Below are positions 15,648 to 26,265 of a stretch of 64,000 bases of DNA, in pieces. Within the stretch, counting starts at the first letter, position 1. Each line of letters opens with the position of its first letter. The notes beneath the pieces were generated by a model. That model was not told the DNA's origin. It saw only the letters and a list, made by a program, of their open reading frames with translations, and did not search any database. Both the position numbers and the translations under genes were made by a program. This stretch comes from an uncultured Pelagibacteraceae bacterium (GTDB lineage Bacteria > Pseudomonadota > Alphaproteobacteria > Pelagibacterales > Pelagibacteraceae). Where the stretch lies: positions 1 through 64,000 of the forward strand of contig CABXYU010000003.1 of assembly GCA_902516625.1 (NCBI GenBank), in the 5' to 3' direction.

Positions 15648-16940
15648 ATGATTAAAAGATACTCGCGAAAAGAACTCACTGATATTTGGTCAGAGGAAAA
15701 CAAATACAAAATTTGGCTGGATGTAGAAATTGCGGCTGCGCAGGCTATGGAAAAACTAGGTCAAATACCCAAAGGGGTGTCGTCAACAGTCAGAAAAAAA
15801 GCTAAAATTAATGTTAAAAGAATTCATCAAATAGAATCTCAAGTAAAACATGATGTTATTGCTTTCTTGACATCAATAACAGAAAAAGCTGGTATCAAGG
15901 CAAGATATCTTCATCAGGGAATGACTTCTTCAGATGTATTAGATACCAGTTTTAATATTCAATTAGTTCAATCAGGGAAAATAATTCTTAAGGATTTAGA
16001 TAATCTGCTGAAGGTTCTTAAAAAACAAGCAAGGAAATATAAATTCACTCCTTGCATGGGTAGAAGCCACGGAATCCATGCAGAACCAATTACTTTCGGT
16101 TTAAAGTTAGCTTCTTTTTACGAAGAATTTAAAAGAAATAGAAGAAGACTCGTAGTTGCAATAGATGAAGTATCAACTTGTGCAATTTCAGGCGCCGTTG
16201 GAACTTTTGCAAACATAAATCCTGGTGTTGAAAAGCATGTTGCAAAAAAACTAAATTTAAAAGTTGAGCCTATATCAACCCAGATAATTCCAAGAGACCG
16301 TCATGCTTTTTATTTTTCAGTGTTAGGAATTATCGCTGGATCGATTGAACGAGTAGCTACTGAAATTAGGCATTTACAAAGAACAGAAGTTTATGAACTT
16401 CAAGAATATTTTTCAAAAAATCAAAAAGGTTCATCTGCCATGCCCCATAAAAAAAATCCAATTTTAAGTGAAAATTTAACTGGTCTTTCTAGAATGGTAA
16501 GAAGTGCAGTTTTGCCTGCTCTAGAAAATATTGCTTTATGGCATGAAAGAGATATTTCTCATTCAAGTGTTGAAAGAAATATTGGACCAGATGCAAACAT
16601 TACTACAGATTTTGCATTAGTTAGGTTAACAAATATTTTAGATAATATGGTCGTTTATCCAAAAAGGATGTTAGAAAATTTAAACATTACAAAAGGATTA
16701 ATTTTCTCTCAAGAGTTGATGCTTGAGTTAACAAAAACTGGTTTGAGTAGAGAAAAATCTTATAAAATGGTACAAACCTTCGCAAAAAAATGTTTTACCG
16801 AAAATTTAGATTTATTTTATGTAATTCAATCTGACAAATACATAATGAATAATGTTTCACCAAAAAAATTAAAAAATATATTTAGTTATTCTAAGCATTT
16901 TAAAAATGTAAATCTAATTTTCAGGAGAGTCTTTAAATGA
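15648..16940 (+). CDS. purB: adenylosuccinate lyase
   Basis: A 430-residue enzyme of the fumarase/aspartase superfamily. It cleaves SAICAR to AICAR and adenylosuccinate to AMP. It has the superfamily signature [10 protein letters not shown] at 262-271, the histidine of [10 protein letters not shown] (H141) and the TSSDVLDT block at 93-100. It is the first purine gene of a purB-C-S-Q-L cluster and overlaps purC by four bases (ATGA). Confidence 0.97.
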   Translation: MIKRYSRKELTDIWSEENKYKIWLDVEIAAAQAMEKLGQIPKGVSSTVRKKAKINVKRIHQIESQVKHDVIAFLTSITEKAGIKARYLHQGMTSSDVLDTSFNIQLVQSGKIILKDLDNLLKVLKKQARKYKFTPCMGRSHGIHAEPITFGLKLASFYEEFKRNRRRLVVAIDEVSTCAISGAVGTFANINPGVEKHVAKKLNLKVEPISTQIIPRDRHAFYFSVLGIIAGSIERVATEIRHLQRTEVYELQEYFSKNQKGSSAMPHKKNPILSENLTGLSRMVRSAVLPALENIALWHERDISHSSVERNIGPDANITTDFALVRLTNILDNMVVYPKRMLENLNITKGLIFSQELMLELTKTGLSREKSYKMVQTFAKKCFTENLDLFYVIQSDKYIMNNVSPKKLKNIFSYSKHFKNVNLIFRRVFK

Positions 16941-17725
16941 TGAAAAAAGGGAAAAAATTATATGAAGGAAAAGCTAAGATAATTTACGCAACCTCAGACA
17001 AAAATTTAGTTATTCAATACTTTAAAGATGATGCAACAGCATTTAATAATCAAAAAAAAAGCACTATCGAAGGTAAGGGAGTTCTAAATAACAGAATTTC
17101 AGAACATATTCTCTCAAATCTTTCTCAAATCGGGATTAAAAATCACTTGGTAAAACGACTTAACATGCGTGAACAAATTATTAAATTAGTTGAGATTATT
17201 CCAATAGAATTTGTTGTCCGCAATGTAGCTTCAGGATCACTTACTAAAAGACTTGGAATTGAGGATGGAACAGTACTTAAGGAACCTTTGCTTGAATACT
17301 GCTTGAAGGATGATGCTCTAGGCGACCCGTTGATAGCTGAGGAACATATTTATGCTTTTGATTGGGCGACTAAAAAAGAAATTGAAAAAGTAAAAAAAAT
17401 GATTTTAAGAATTAATGATTTCATGATCGGTATGTTTAGAGGTATTGGAATTAAGTTAATTGATTTTAAATTAGAATTTGGAAGAATTAAAATTAATGGA
17501 AAAAATGAAATTATTCTTGCCGATGAAATAAGTCCAGATACCTGTAGATTGTGGGACTCAATTACTGATAAAAAACTTGATAAAGATAGATTCAGAAAAG
17601 ATCTTGGAGATTTAATACCTGCTTATACTGAAGTAGCTAAAAGATTAGGAATTTTACATGAACAATCTAATGTATCAGCTGTAAATGTCACAAAATTATC
17701 GTCTGTTAAAAAGAAAAGTAAATGA
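16937..17725 (+). CDS. purC: SAICAR synthetase
   Basis: A 262-residue ATP-dependent ligase joining CAIR and aspartate. The N terminus [14 protein letters not shown], the ASGSL loop, and [11 protein letters not shown] near the C-terminal third are typical. AGGAGAG lies about ten bases upstream, within purB. It overlaps both purB and purS by four bases, so the genes are translationally coupled. Confidence 0.96.
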   Translation: MMKKGKKLYEGKAKIIYATSDKNLVIQYFKDDATAFNNQKKSTIEGKGVLNNRISEHILSNLSQIGIKNHLVKRLNMREQIIKLVEIIPIEFVVRNVASGSLTKRLGIEDGTVLKEPLLEYCLKDDALGDPLIAEEHIYAFDWATKKEIEKVKKMILRINDFMIGMFRGIGIKLIDFKLEFGRIKINGKNEIILADEISPDTCRLWDSITDKKLDKDRFRKDLGDLIPAYTEVAKRLGILHEQSNVSAVNVTKLSSVKKKSK

Positions 17726-17964
17726 AAATTTCAGCAGTCATTACTCTTAAAAAAGATGTTTTAGATCCTCAAGGTAAAGTTATTCACCAAACTTTAGATG
17801 GAATGGGATTTAAAGATATATCTGAGGTTAGACAAGGAAAGTACTTTGAAATAGATGTTCAAGAAAACGATCCTCATAAAGCTAAAGAAATTGTTGAAGA
17901 AATGTGTAAAAAACTTTTAGCAAATCTTGTCATTGAAAATTATAGAATTATTGAAACAAAATAA
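17722..17964 (+). CDS. purS: FGAM synthetase subunit PurS
   Basis: An 80-residue small subunit that bridges PurL and PurQ in the three-part formylglycinamidine synthetase found in alphaproteobacteria and Gram-positives. The sequence [17 protein letters not shown], followed by [10 protein letters not shown], is typical of PurS. It overlaps purC by four bases, and its stop is three bases before the purQ ATG. Confidence 0.95.
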   Translation: MKISAVITLKKDVLDPQGKVIHQTLDGMGFKDISEVRQGKYFEIDVQENDPHKAKEIVEEMCKKLLANLVIENYRIIETK

Positions 17965-17967
17965 TTG

Positions 17968-18651
17968 ATGAAATCATCTGTTATTACCTTCCCTGGATCA
18001 AATTGTGATAGAGACATGGATGTTGCTCTAAAAAAATTTGGATTTATTAATAAAATGGTTTGGCATGACGATAACGAACTACCGAAAAGTGATTTAGTAG
18101 TTTTGCCTGGTGGGTTTTCTTATGGAGACTATCTAAGGTGTGGGAGTATGGCTTCAAAATCTAGAATAATGCAATCAGTTATTAATTTTGCAAAATCCGG
18201 TGGATTAGTTATGGGTATTTGTAATGGTTTCCAAATATTAGTTGAGACAGGCTTAGTGCCCGGAGTTTTATTAAGAAACAAATATTTAGAATTTATTTGC
18301 AAGAATGTACATGTAAAAATTGATAATAAAGAAAATCCATATTTTAAAAATCTTGATAATAATATTTTTGAATTTCATATAGCTCACAACGAAGGCAACT
18401 ATTTTTGTACAAAAGATCAATTAAAAGAAATTAACGATAACAGCCAAGTTGCTATCTATTATTGTAATGAAAAAGGTCAAATAGATGACCAACATAATCC
18501 CAACGGTTCTCTTAAAAATATTGCTGGAATATTTAATAAAGAAAAAAATGTTCTTGGAATGATGCCCCACCCTGAGAGAATGATCGATCAAAGTTTGTCA
18601 GGTGAAGACGGGTCTTTATTTTTTAAAAACCTAATAAATAATATAAAATAA
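17968..18651 (+). CDS. purQ: FGAM synthetase glutaminase subunit PurQ
   Basis: A 227-residue class I glutamine amidotransferase that supplies ammonia to PurL. The nucleophile elbow GICNG carries Cys85, and the catalytic His/Glu pair lies in MPHPERM near the C terminus. The ATG at 17968 is preferred to the TTG one codon earlier. It overlaps purL by one base. Confidence 0.96.
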   Translation: MKSSVITFPGSNCDRDMDVALKKFGFINKMVWHDDNELPKSDLVVLPGGFSYGDYLRCGSMASKSRIMQSVINFAKSGGLVMGICNGFQILVETGLVPGVLLRNKYLEFICKNVHVKIDNKENPYFKNLDNNIFEFHIAHNEGNYFCTKDQLKEINDNSQVAIYYCNEKGQIDDQHNPNGSLKNIAGIFNKEKNVLGMMPHPERMIDQSLSGEDGSLFFKNLINNIK

Positions 18652-20843
18652 TGTTAGTAAATGAAAAAGTAGCTATTGAACATGGTCTTAAAGCTGAGGA
18701 ATATAAAAAGATATGTGATCTTTTAAAAAGGGTTCCAAATTTAACTGAACTTGGAATTTTTTCAGCAATGTGGAATGAACACTGTTCATACAAATCTTCT
18801 AGATTGCATCTAAAAAAATTACCCACAAAAGGTGATAAAGTAATTCAAGGACCAGGCGAAAACGCTGGGGTAATTGATATTGAGGACAATGACGCTATTG
18901 TTTTTAAGATTGAGAGTCACAATCATCCATCTTTTATAGAACCTTATCAAGGCGCAGCTACTGGTGTTGGTGGAATAATGAGAGATGTCTTTACAATGGG
19001 AGCGAGACCTATCGCTAATTTAAATTCAATACATTTTGGTTCCCCTCAAAATAAAAAAACTAAGAATTTATTAAGAGGTGTCGTTCATGGAATTGGTGGA
19101 TACGGAAACTGCATGGGTGTGCCAACTATTGCGGGTCAAACGACTTTTGACAGTTCTTATAATGGAAATATTTTAGTAAACGCAATGACATTAGGTTTAG
19201 TCAAAAAAGACAAAATATTTTATTCAAAAGCTGCTGGTTTGAATAAACCAGTCATTTATGTTGGATCAAAGACTGGGAGAGATGGTATCCATGGTGCTAG
19301 TATGGCCTCAGCAAGCTTTGATGAAAAAATTGAGGAAAAAAAACCAACCGTTCAGGTTGGCGATCCTTTCACAGAAAAACTTCTTCTTGAAGCTTGTTTG
19401 GAGTTAATGGCAGGTGACTCTATTATTGCAATTCAAGATATGGGAGCAGCTGGTCTTACTTCTTCGAGTATTGAGATGGCATCAAAAGGAAGTTTAGGAA
19501 TTAGAATTAATTTAAATGAGGTTCCTTGCAGAGAAACAAAAATGACTCCCTATGAAATTATGCTTTCTGAAAGTCAAGAAAGAATGCTGATAGTTTTAGA
19601 GAATGGAAAAGAAAATCACGCAAAAAAAATTTTTGATAAATGGAATTTAGATTTTGCTGTCATAGGAAAAACAACAAAATCTAAAAATATTGAATTATTT
19701 TTCAATGATGAGCAGGTAGCAAATATTCCAGTAAATACTTTAGTGGAGAACTCTCCTATGTATGATCGAAAATGGAAAAAAGCTAAACTACCAAAAAAAA
19801 ATAAATTTAAGAATGAGGATTTTAATAATCTAAAAATAAAAGATATTTTAAAAAAAATCTTATCAAATCATAATGTTTGTAGCAAAGAATGGATATGGCA
19901 GCAGTATGATCACACTGTAATGGGTGATACCATTCAAAAACCTGGTGGTGACTCTGGGGTTGTAAAAGTTCATGGAACAAATAAAGCAGTAGCTGCATCA
20001 GTTGACTCATCTGCAGTTTATTGTTGGGCTCACCCTCTAACAGGAGGTAAACAAGTTGTTGCTGAAAGTTGGAGAAACTTAATTTCGGTAGGAGCTAAAC
20101 CTATAGCCATTACAAATTGTTTAAATTTTGGCAGTCCAGAGAATGAAGAAAACATGGGCGAGTTTGTAGAATGTGTCCAGGGCATTACTGAAGCAAGCAA
20201 ATACTTAAATTTTCCCGTCGTATCAGGAAATGTCTCTTTTTATAATCAAACAAAAGAAATGGGAATTAAGCCTACACCTGTAATAGGTGGTGTCGGTTTA
20301 ATTAAAGATTATAAAAAGATGGTAACAATGAAATTTAAAGAAGTAAGTAATCTTGTATTAATAGTTGGAAAAACTGAGGGCCACATAGATCAGAGTTTAT
20401 TTGCACGAACAATTTTAGATGAAAAAAATGGTCCACCCCCCGAAGTAAACCTTTTTAATGAAAAAAATAATGGTGAGTCAATTTTAGAGCTTATTAAGAA
20501 AGATTTTATAAAAAGTGCTCATGATATTTCTTTGGGTGGGTTACTGACTGCAGTCAGCAAAATGTGTATAAAAGGAAATAAAGGAATCAAGCTAAATAAA
20601 TCCAAAAATTTAATTAATGAAATTGAATATTTTTTTTCAGAAGATCAAGGAAGGTATATAATTGAGATAAATCCAACAGATTTTAAAGAAGTCTCAAAAA
20701 TTTTAGATAAAAATTCGGTTCACTTTGAAGAATTGGGTATAATCATCGATAAAGAACTTATTATTAATCAAAAGACAAAAGTTACAATTGACGAATTAAA
20801 ATCATATAATACTAATTGGTTGAAGAATTTTATGAGCTCATAA
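18651..20843 (+). CDS. purL: FGAM synthetase large subunit PurL
   Basis: A 730-residue ATP-dependent synthetase of the small PurL type that needs PurS and PurQ. Visible landmarks are NEHCSYKSSR near the N terminus, KIESHNHPS, AATGVGGIMRD, and PGGDSGVV at the start of the second half. It converts FGAR to FGAM with glutamine-derived ammonia. Its TAA overlaps the ATG of bolA. Confidence 0.97.
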   Translation: MLVNEKVAIEHGLKAEEYKKICDLLKRVPNLTELGIFSAMWNEHCSYKSSRLHLKKLPTKGDKVIQGPGENAGVIDIEDNDAIVFKIESHNHPSFIEPYQGAATGVGGIMRDVFTMGARPIANLNSIHFGSPQNKKTKNLLRGVVHGIGGYGNCMGVPTIAGQTTFDSSYNGNILVNAMTLGLVKKDKIFYSKAAGLNKPVIYVGSKTGRDGIHGASMASASFDEKIEEKKPTVQVGDPFTEKLLLEACLELMAGDSIIAIQDMGAAGLTSSSIEMASKGSLGIRINLNEVPCRETKMTPYEIMLSESQERMLIVLENGKENHAKKIFDKWNLDFAVIGKTTKSKNIELFFNDEQVANIPVNTLVENSPMYDRKWKKAKLPKKNKFKNEDFNNLKIKDILKKILSNHNVCSKEWIWQQYDHTVMGDTIQKPGGDSGVVKVHGTNKAVAASVDSSAVYCWAHPLTGGKQVVAESWRNLISVGAKPIAITNCLNFGSPENEENMGEFVECVQGITEASKYLNFPVVSGNVSFYNQTKEMGIKPTPVIGGVGLIKDYKKMVTMKFKEVSNLVLIVGKTEGHIDQSLFARTILDEKNGPPPEVNLFNEKNNGESILELIKKDFIKSAHDISLGGLLTAVSKMCIKGNKGIKLNKSKNLINEIEYFFSEDQGRYIIEINPTDFKEVSKILDKNSVHFEELGIIIDKELIINQKTKVTIDELKSYNTNWLKNFMSS

Positions 20844-21073
20844 TGGCAATGGATTTAAAAGAAATTGAAAAATTTATTAAAGAGGCTATGCCTGATGCTG
20901 TGGTTGATATTCAAGACTTAGCTGGTGATGGCAATCACTATTCTGCTACAGTCGCTTCTTCAGAATTCACCGGTAAAAGTAAAATTGAGCAACATAAAAT
21001 GGTATATAATTCTCTTAAAGGAAGAATGGGTAATGAACTACATGCTCTAGCTATAAAAACAAAGGAAAGATAA
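20843..21073 (+). CDS. bolA: BolA family protein
   Basis: A 76-residue BolA/IbaG-type protein. The conserved HxxMVY-type block appears as EQHKMVYNSLKGRM, and the C terminus LHALAIKT carries the His used in iron-sulfur binding by BolA-Grx heterodimers. The ATG at 20843 shares bases with the purL stop (TAATG). It is followed with a one-base overlap by the CGFS glutaredoxin, its usual partner. Confidence 0.93.
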   Translation: MAMDLKEIEKFIKEAMPDAVVDIQDLAGDGNHYSATVASSEFTGKSKIEQHKMVYNSLKGRMGNELHALAIKTKER

Positions 21074-21405
21074 TGGATGATAAAACTAAAAATTTAATTC
21101 AAGATTATATTAAAAATAACGAGGTCTGTTTATTTATGAAAGGTACGCCAGATGCTCCACAATGTGGTTTTTCAATGGCTGTTTCAAACATGCTTAAAAT
21201 ATTGGAGGTAAATTATAAAGGTGTAAACGTATTAGAAGATCAATCTTTAAGAGAAGGAATTAAAGTTTTTAGTGATTGGCCAACAATACCACAACTTTAT
21301 ATAAAAAATGAATTCGTAGGTGGCTGTGATATTGTTAAAGAAATGTATGAAAGTGGAGAGTTGAAAAAAATTTTTGAAGAAAAAAATATTTCATTTAAGA
21401 AATAA
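21073..21405 (+). CDS. grxD: monothiol glutaredoxin, CGFS type
   Basis: A 110-residue Grx4-type protein with the CGFS active site at 31-34, FMKGTPDAPQ before it, and WPTIPQLYI and GGCDI for glutathione binding. Such proteins carry [2Fe-2S] clusters between two subunits or with BolA and serve cluster transfer or iron sensing. It is coupled to bolA upstream. Confidence 0.96.
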   Translation: MDDKTKNLIQDYIKNNEVCLFMKGTPDAPQCGFSMAVSNMLKILEVNYKGVNVLEDQSLREGIKVFSDWPTIPQLYIKNEFVGGCDIVKEMYESGELKKIFEEKNISFKK

Positions 21406-21406
21406 A

Positions 21407-21670
21407 ATGAAACAATTTATCTATAAAACAATCATAATTTTAATTGCTGTTATTGTTCTTTTTGAATTTACTATTGGAAATAAAATTTCACAAGTTTATG
21501 AAAAGATTGATGTTGTTTCTACAAAAGAAGGCAGAAAAGATTCTGTCAACAAGATTAGAGAAGAATTAAGAAGAGCGATTAAAAAAGAGAGATATCTCTC
21601 AGAGGAAGATGCAAAACTAATAAATGATTTTTTAGGCAAGATAAGAAAAGAATTGAACGAAGCTCAATAA
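21407..21670 (+). CDS. small membrane-anchored protein
   Basis: An 87-residue protein with one N-terminal membrane segment (about residues 6-23) and a highly charged, helical remainder (KEGRKDSVNKIREELRRA...). The start at 21407, one base after the grxD stop, leaves a short basic N terminus, consistent with an N-in anchor and a periplasmic helical tail. I do not recognise the family. It ends one base before the convergent GT-C gene. Confidence 0.75.
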   Translation: MKQFIYKTIIILIAVIVLFEFTIGNKISQVYEKIDVVSTKEGRKDSVNKIREELRRAIKKERYLSEEDAKLINDFLGKIRKELNEAQ

Positions 21671-21671
21671 T

Positions 21672-23252
21672 TTAATTACAATACCATAATTTTCCTGTGA
21701 TTATATCTTTATTAAATAAAAAATAATTATATTTATCTTCATAGATTAAATTACAATCTTTGGGATCAGATCTTTTTATATTTCTTGCATTTTGATAAGC
21801 AAAGAAAGGTCTTTGCTTAGCACCGTCTAATGAGCTGTAAGAATTAAAACATGTAAATCCTTTTTTTTCTAAAAAAACATTTGCATACATATTTCCATAA
21901 ATACATGTATCTTTGAGAATATTATTTTTTATTGAATAATCATTTATTTGTTTTTGTAAATTTTTATTACTAATCCCCATATACTCTAGTTCAAAGTTTT
22001 TTTGAATATTGGTCAATTTTGCAAAAGAGTTCAACCAGGTATATTGATATTTTTTTAATGAAATATTTTCAGCAACAAAAAAGATTATCACAAATATAGC
22101 AGAATAAAAAAAAATCTTTTTATTAAAAATATAAATATTGTATAAAGATATAACTAAGATAGCAGGTATCAAAAACATTATGTGTCTTATCTCATCATAG
22201 AGGGCAACATTCCTTAAAATAAAAAGGAATAATAATGACAAAACTGTTAAAGCTAATGTTCCATAATAAATTGTCTTTATACCGTCATTGAATATTTTTT
22301 TTTCAATTAGTGGAAAAATTGCTAAACCAAAGAGAACTAAAATTGGAAGTTTAAAAAATAGCCAGATAAAAATGTAGCTAGTAGGTAAATTTTGTGCTCT
22401 CATACAACTCCCTAGAGTAAGTGTGCATGTATCGTTGTAATATTTACTCATCCATTTCACAGAATTAATTATTTCCAAAGGATTGGACCAAAATATTGGA
22501 TTTAAAATATAAACGAAAAGTATAAGAGATAATGAAAAAAATAAGAAAAACTTTTTATTTTTAACTAAAAATGAAAAAAATTTTTGATCTTTAACATTCA
22601 ACAAAATCATAAGAGCAATTAAATATTCTAGTAAAATTAGTAATCCAGTTATTCTAATACTTATTAAGAAAGCAGTACATAAAGAAATTAAAAAAATACT
22701 TTTTAAATCTATCTTTTTTTCAAAATAGAATTTTTCAATAATATTAAATAAAAGATATGTTGAAATTACCCATACCGATAAAAACGGAATGTCTTTTCCA
22801 TTGATTTGTGAATGTCCAAAAAAATAAGGATATAATAAAAATAAACTGAAACAAATTAGTGAAAAATTTTTATCATTTGAAATTTTATTGCATATTAGGT
22901 AAAAAAAATAACCTGCGGTAACAAAAGTAAGAAAAACAACTGCATGTCTTGATAGATAATATGATCCCTCTAAAGAAACCTCATTTATCCGACCTACTGT
23001 ACCATGAATTAAAAATTGTATTGGTTGTGATATATAATGAAAAGCAATGCCATGATACCTATCAATATAATTTAATAAAATACTATAGTCCCCCTCGCCA
23101 TTAAAAATGCTTTTTATAGCTTGAAAATTAATTCTCCAATTTTCTTGTTCGTGAAATTGATCGTGTGAAATTCCGTTAAACAAGGAAAGATATAAACCCG
23201 ACAAGATATAAGTGAAAAATAGAATGCTAAATAAAATATCTTTATGTTTCAT
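21672..23252 (-). CDS. GT-C fold membrane glycosyltransferase-like protein
   Basis: A 526-residue integral membrane protein with roughly ten to eleven hydrophobic helices. A short charged first loop (SHDQFHEQENW, about 29-39) is typical of the ArnT/PMT-like GT-C enzymes, where an acidic residue in this loop is catalytic. A soluble C-terminal segment follows. Such enzymes use lipid-linked sugars on the outer face of the inner membrane. The donor and acceptor are unknown, and a non-enzymatic membrane protein cannot be excluded. Confidence 0.72.
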   Translation of the reverse strand: MKHKDILFSILFFTYILSGLYLSLFNGISHDQFHEQENWRINFQAIKSIFNGEGDYSILLNYIDRYHGIAFHYISQPIQFLIHGTVGRINEVSLEGSYYLSRHAVVFLTFVTAGYFFYLICNKISNDKNFSLICFSLFLLYPYFFGHSQINGKDIPFLSVWVISTYLLFNIIEKFYFEKKIDLKSIFLISLCTAFLISIRITGLLILLEYLIALMILLNVKDQKFFSFLVKNKKFFLFFSLSLILFVYILNPIFWSNPLEIINSVKWMSKYYNDTCTLTLGSCMRAQNLPTSYIFIWLFFKLPILVLFGLAIFPLIEKKIFNDGIKTIYYGTLALTVLSLLFLFILRNVALYDEIRHIMFLIPAILVISLYNIYIFNKKIFFYSAIFVIIFFVAENISLKKYQYTWLNSFAKLTNIQKNFELEYMGISNKNLQKQINDYSIKNNILKDTCIYGNMYANVFLEKKGFTCFNSYSSLDGAKQRPFFAYQNARNIKRSDPKDCNLIYEDKYNYFLFNKDIITGKLWYCN

Positions 23253-23291
23253 CTTTTAAAAAAAGATAATGAATAATCAAATTTCTTATTA

Positions 23292-23909
23292 TTATCTTGA
23301 ATAATATTCGATAACTAGGTTTGGTTCCATTGCTATCGGATAAGGAACCTCTTCAAATTTTGGAATTCTTACAAATTTAAATTTTTTATTTTTTTGGTCC
23401 ATTTGTATGTATTCTGGTGTTTCTCTCTCTTTATTAGCTAAAGCTATATCAATTATTGCTAGTTGTTTAGATTTATCTCTTATTTCTATTGTGTCTTCCT
23501 CTTTTACTGAATAACTAGAAATATTTACTTTTTTTCCATTAACTTTAACATGACCATGATTTATTAATTGCCTTGCAGAAAATATTGTAGTGGCAAACTT
23601 TGCTCTATAGATAACCGCATCGAGTCTTCTTTCAAGTAAACCTATTAAATTTTCACTTGTGTCTCCTTTAAGCATACTTGCTTTTTTATAAATATTTCTA
23701 AATTGTCTTTCATTTATATTGCCATAATATGCTTTAAGTTTTTGTTTTGCCTGAAGTTGAATTCCATAATCAGATGGTTTTGAGGTTTTTGTTTGGCCAT
23801 GCTGACCTGGTCCGTAAGCTCTAGTGTTAAAAGGGCTTTTAGGCCTCCCCCAAAGATTTACCTTTAATCTTCTATCAACTTTATGTTTAGAGTTTAATCG
23901 TTTAGTCAT
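23292..23909 (-). CDS. rpsD: ribosomal protein S4
   Basis: A 205-residue primary-binding 30S protein. The C-minus form is present: no N-terminal zinc cysteines. It has the start [20 protein letters not shown], and the S4 RNA-binding domain [13 protein letters not shown]...[16 protein letters not shown] (about 93-125; written here in two parts). It sits alone, away from the alpha ribosomal operon, as in many alphaproteobacteria. Confidence 0.97.
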   Translation of the reverse strand: MTKRLNSKHKVDRRLKVNLWGRPKSPFNTRAYGPGQHGQTKTSKPSDYGIQLQAKQKLKAYYGNINERQFRNIYKKASMLKGDTSENLIGLLERRLDAVIYRAKFATTIFSARQLINHGHVKVNGKKVNISSYSVKEEDTIEIRDKSKQLAIIDIALANKERETPEYIQMDQKNKKFKFVRIPKFEEVPYPIAMEPNLVIEYYSR

Positions 23910-23949
23910 TTAATATTGGGCTTTATAAACTTACTCCTAATTTTGTCAA

Positions 23950-24663
23950 TCAACGTTTTTTACCTAAACTTGCGAATACACTTGATAATATACGGGTTTC
24001 TTTATCAGAAAGATCCATCTTAAAGAAAATATTTCTCAAATTTTCTAACATTATTGATCGCTTTTCCTTTGGCCTAAAGAAATTTATCAAATCTAAATTT
24101 TTAACACATAAATTTACCATTAATTGAATATCTTTTTTTGAAGCAGATTTTACTTTTTTTGATTTATCAAATTTAGGATTTTTAAATTTGATTATACTAG
24201 AGACATATTGTGCAATAATAATTAAACTATGCGATAGATTAAGTGACTTAAAATTGGGATTTGTGGGTATTTGAAGTGTATAATTAGCATAACTTATTTC
24301 ATTATTTGACAATCCAGATGCCTCAGATCCAAACAGAAAACCAATTTTTTTTTTAAAATTAATTTTTTTTAATTCTTCCAAATTGATATGTTTTATATTC
24401 TTATTTCTAAATCTTGCAGAGGTAGCGACAACAATATCAATGTTTTCAAGAGCATGCTCTAAATCTTGATAGACTTTGCTGTCATTAATTATATTTTTAG
24501 CGCCAACAGAAGTAGCTAAAATTTTGTCATTTGGAAAAATTGGTTTTGGATTAACTACAATTAATTTATTAAAATCAAAATTTTTAATAGCTCTAGCACA
24601 AGCACCAATATTTTCTGACAATTGAGGTTTGTGAAGAATAAAAGAGATATTGCTTTTACTCAT
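23950..24663 (-). CDS. trmJ: SpoU-class RNA methyltransferase, TrmJ-like
   Basis: A 237-residue SPOUT methyltransferase. The knot motifs are LHKPQLSENIGACARA near the N terminus (N and R of motif 1), FGSEASGLSNNE (motif 2) and SLNLSHSLII (motif 3). TrmJ modifies position 32 of tRNA (2'-O-methylation). Specificity within the class cannot be fixed from sequence, so the symbol is the most likely one. It begins directly after the cimA stop. Confidence 0.82.
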   Translation of the reverse strand: MSKSNISFILHKPQLSENIGACARAIKNFDFNKLIVVNPKPIFPNDKILATSVGAKNIINDSKVYQDLEHALENIDIVVATSARFRNKNIKHINLEELKKINFKKKIGFLFGSEASGLSNNEISYANYTLQIPTNPNFKSLNLSHSLIIIAQYVSSIIKFKNPKFDKSKKVKSASKKDIQLMVNLCVKNLDLINFFRPKEKRSIMLENLRNIFFKMDLSDKETRILSSVFASLGKKR

Positions 24664-26265
24664 CTATTTGCTTGCTGGAGCATTATCTTTAAAAAGTTTG
24701 TAATCTAAACTATCAACTAATGCTTTGAAAGAAGCTTCAATAATATTTGTGGACACTCCGATGGTAAACCAATTCTTGCCATTTGAGTCTGTACTTTCTA
24801 TAGAAACTCGTGTAACAGCCTCTGTACCAGTATTTAAAATTCTTACTTTATAATCAACTAATCTCAAATCTTTTAAGTATTTTGAATATTTAGCTAATCG
24901 ATCAACATTTTTTCTGATTGCGTTATCCAAAGCATTTACTGGACCATTACCCTCGCCTTCACAAATAATTTTTTCTCCGTCAACTTCTAATTGAGCTTTT
25001 GCTGATGAAATTATTTTTCCAGAAATATCTTTTTTTACTGAAACATCATACTCAGTAATCGAGATGTATCTGGGAATTTCACCAATTATTCTTCTAGCTA
25101 ATAGTTCAAAAGAGGCATCAGCACCATCATAACTATAACCAATAAATTCTCTATCTTTTACTTCATTCAAAAGCTTTTTAATCTTTGGATCATTCTCATC
25201 GATATTAATATTTATAGTTTTTAATCTTGAAATTATATTTGATTTTCCAGACTGATCTGAAATTACTATGTTTCTGTTATTCCCTACACTTTCTGGGTTT
25301 ATATGTTCATAAGTTTTTGGATCTTTTTGGACTGCAGAAACATGTAGTCCTCCTTTATGGGAAAAAGCAGCTGCTCCTACGTATGGTAAATGCATGTTTG
25401 GTTTTCGATTTAAAACTTCATCTAACAATCTCGAACATTCTGTTAAATTCTTAATGTTAGTAGATTTGATGCTTGTTTCATATTTAGATGAAAAATCTTT
25501 TTTTAAAAAAAATGTAGGGATTAATGACATTAAATTTGCATTTCCACACCTTTCTCCTAAACCATTAATTGTTCCCTGAACTTGACGAACTCCTGATAAT
25601 ACGGCAGCTAAAGTATTTGCAACCGCATTTCCTGTATCATTATGGGCGTGAATTCCTAAGTTTTTTCCTGGTATTACTTTAGTGACTTCACTAACTATTT
25701 GTGAAACTTCATGTGGAAGTGTTCCGCCATTAGTATCACACAGTATAACCCACCTAGCACCTTGATCATAAGCAGCTTTGATACAAGAAAGAGCATATTT
25801 TGAATTTGCTTTATAACCATCAAAAAAATGTTCTGCATCAAACATGAATTCTTTTTTTGCTTTAACGAAATGTTTGGCACTTTCAGTAATATTTTCTAAA
25901 TTTTCATCATTTGTAATCCCTAAGGCAACATCAACGTGAAAATCCCATGACTTACCAACCAAACATACAGCAGAAGTGCTTGAATTCATAAGTGCTGATA
26001 AACCTGTATCGTTTTCTGCACTTCGTCCTGATCTCTTAGTCATACCAAAAGATGTAAGTATTGAATTTTTAAAGTCATGTTTCTTTTGAAAAAACTCTGT
26101 ATCAGTTGGATTAGCTCCAGGCCAACCTGCCTCAATATAGTCTACACCTAGATTATCCAAAGCTAAGGCAATTTTTTCTTTATCTTCTATAGAAAAGTCA
26201 ACACCTTGCGTTTGAGCTCCGTCTCTTAGAGTTGTGTCAAAAATGTATAATTTTTCTTTGCTCAT
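24664..26265 (-). CDS. cimA: (R)-citramalate synthase
   Basis: A 533-residue DRE-TIM metallolyase that condenses acetyl-CoA and pyruvate, giving a threonine-independent route to isoleucine. The N-terminal DTTLRDGAQ (10-18) and IHAHNDTGNA carry the metal ligands, and the C-terminal regulatory domain is present. The length and the GVDFS variant after the first motif fit CimA rather than LeuA. A four-base overlap joins it to cysS upstream. Confidence 0.92.
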   Translation of the reverse strand: MSKEKLYIFDTTLRDGAQTQGVDFSIEDKEKIALALDNLGVDYIEAGWPGANPTDTEFFQKKHDFKNSILTSFGMTKRSGRSAENDTGLSALMNSSTSAVCLVGKSWDFHVDVALGITNDENLENITESAKHFVKAKKEFMFDAEHFFDGYKANSKYALSCIKAAYDQGARWVILCDTNGGTLPHEVSQIVSEVTKVIPGKNLGIHAHNDTGNAVANTLAAVLSGVRQVQGTINGLGERCGNANLMSLIPTFFLKKDFSSKYETSIKSTNIKNLTECSRLLDEVLNRKPNMHLPYVGAAAFSHKGGLHVSAVQKDPKTYEHINPESVGNNRNIVISDQSGKSNIISRLKTININIDENDPKIKKLLNEVKDREFIGYSYDGADASFELLARRIIGEIPRYISITEYDVSVKKDISGKIISSAKAQLEVDGEKIICEGEGNGPVNALDNAIRKNVDRLAKYSKYLKDLRLVDYKVRILNTGTEAVTRVSIESTDSNGKNWFTIGVSTNIIEASFKALVDSLDYKLFKDNAPASK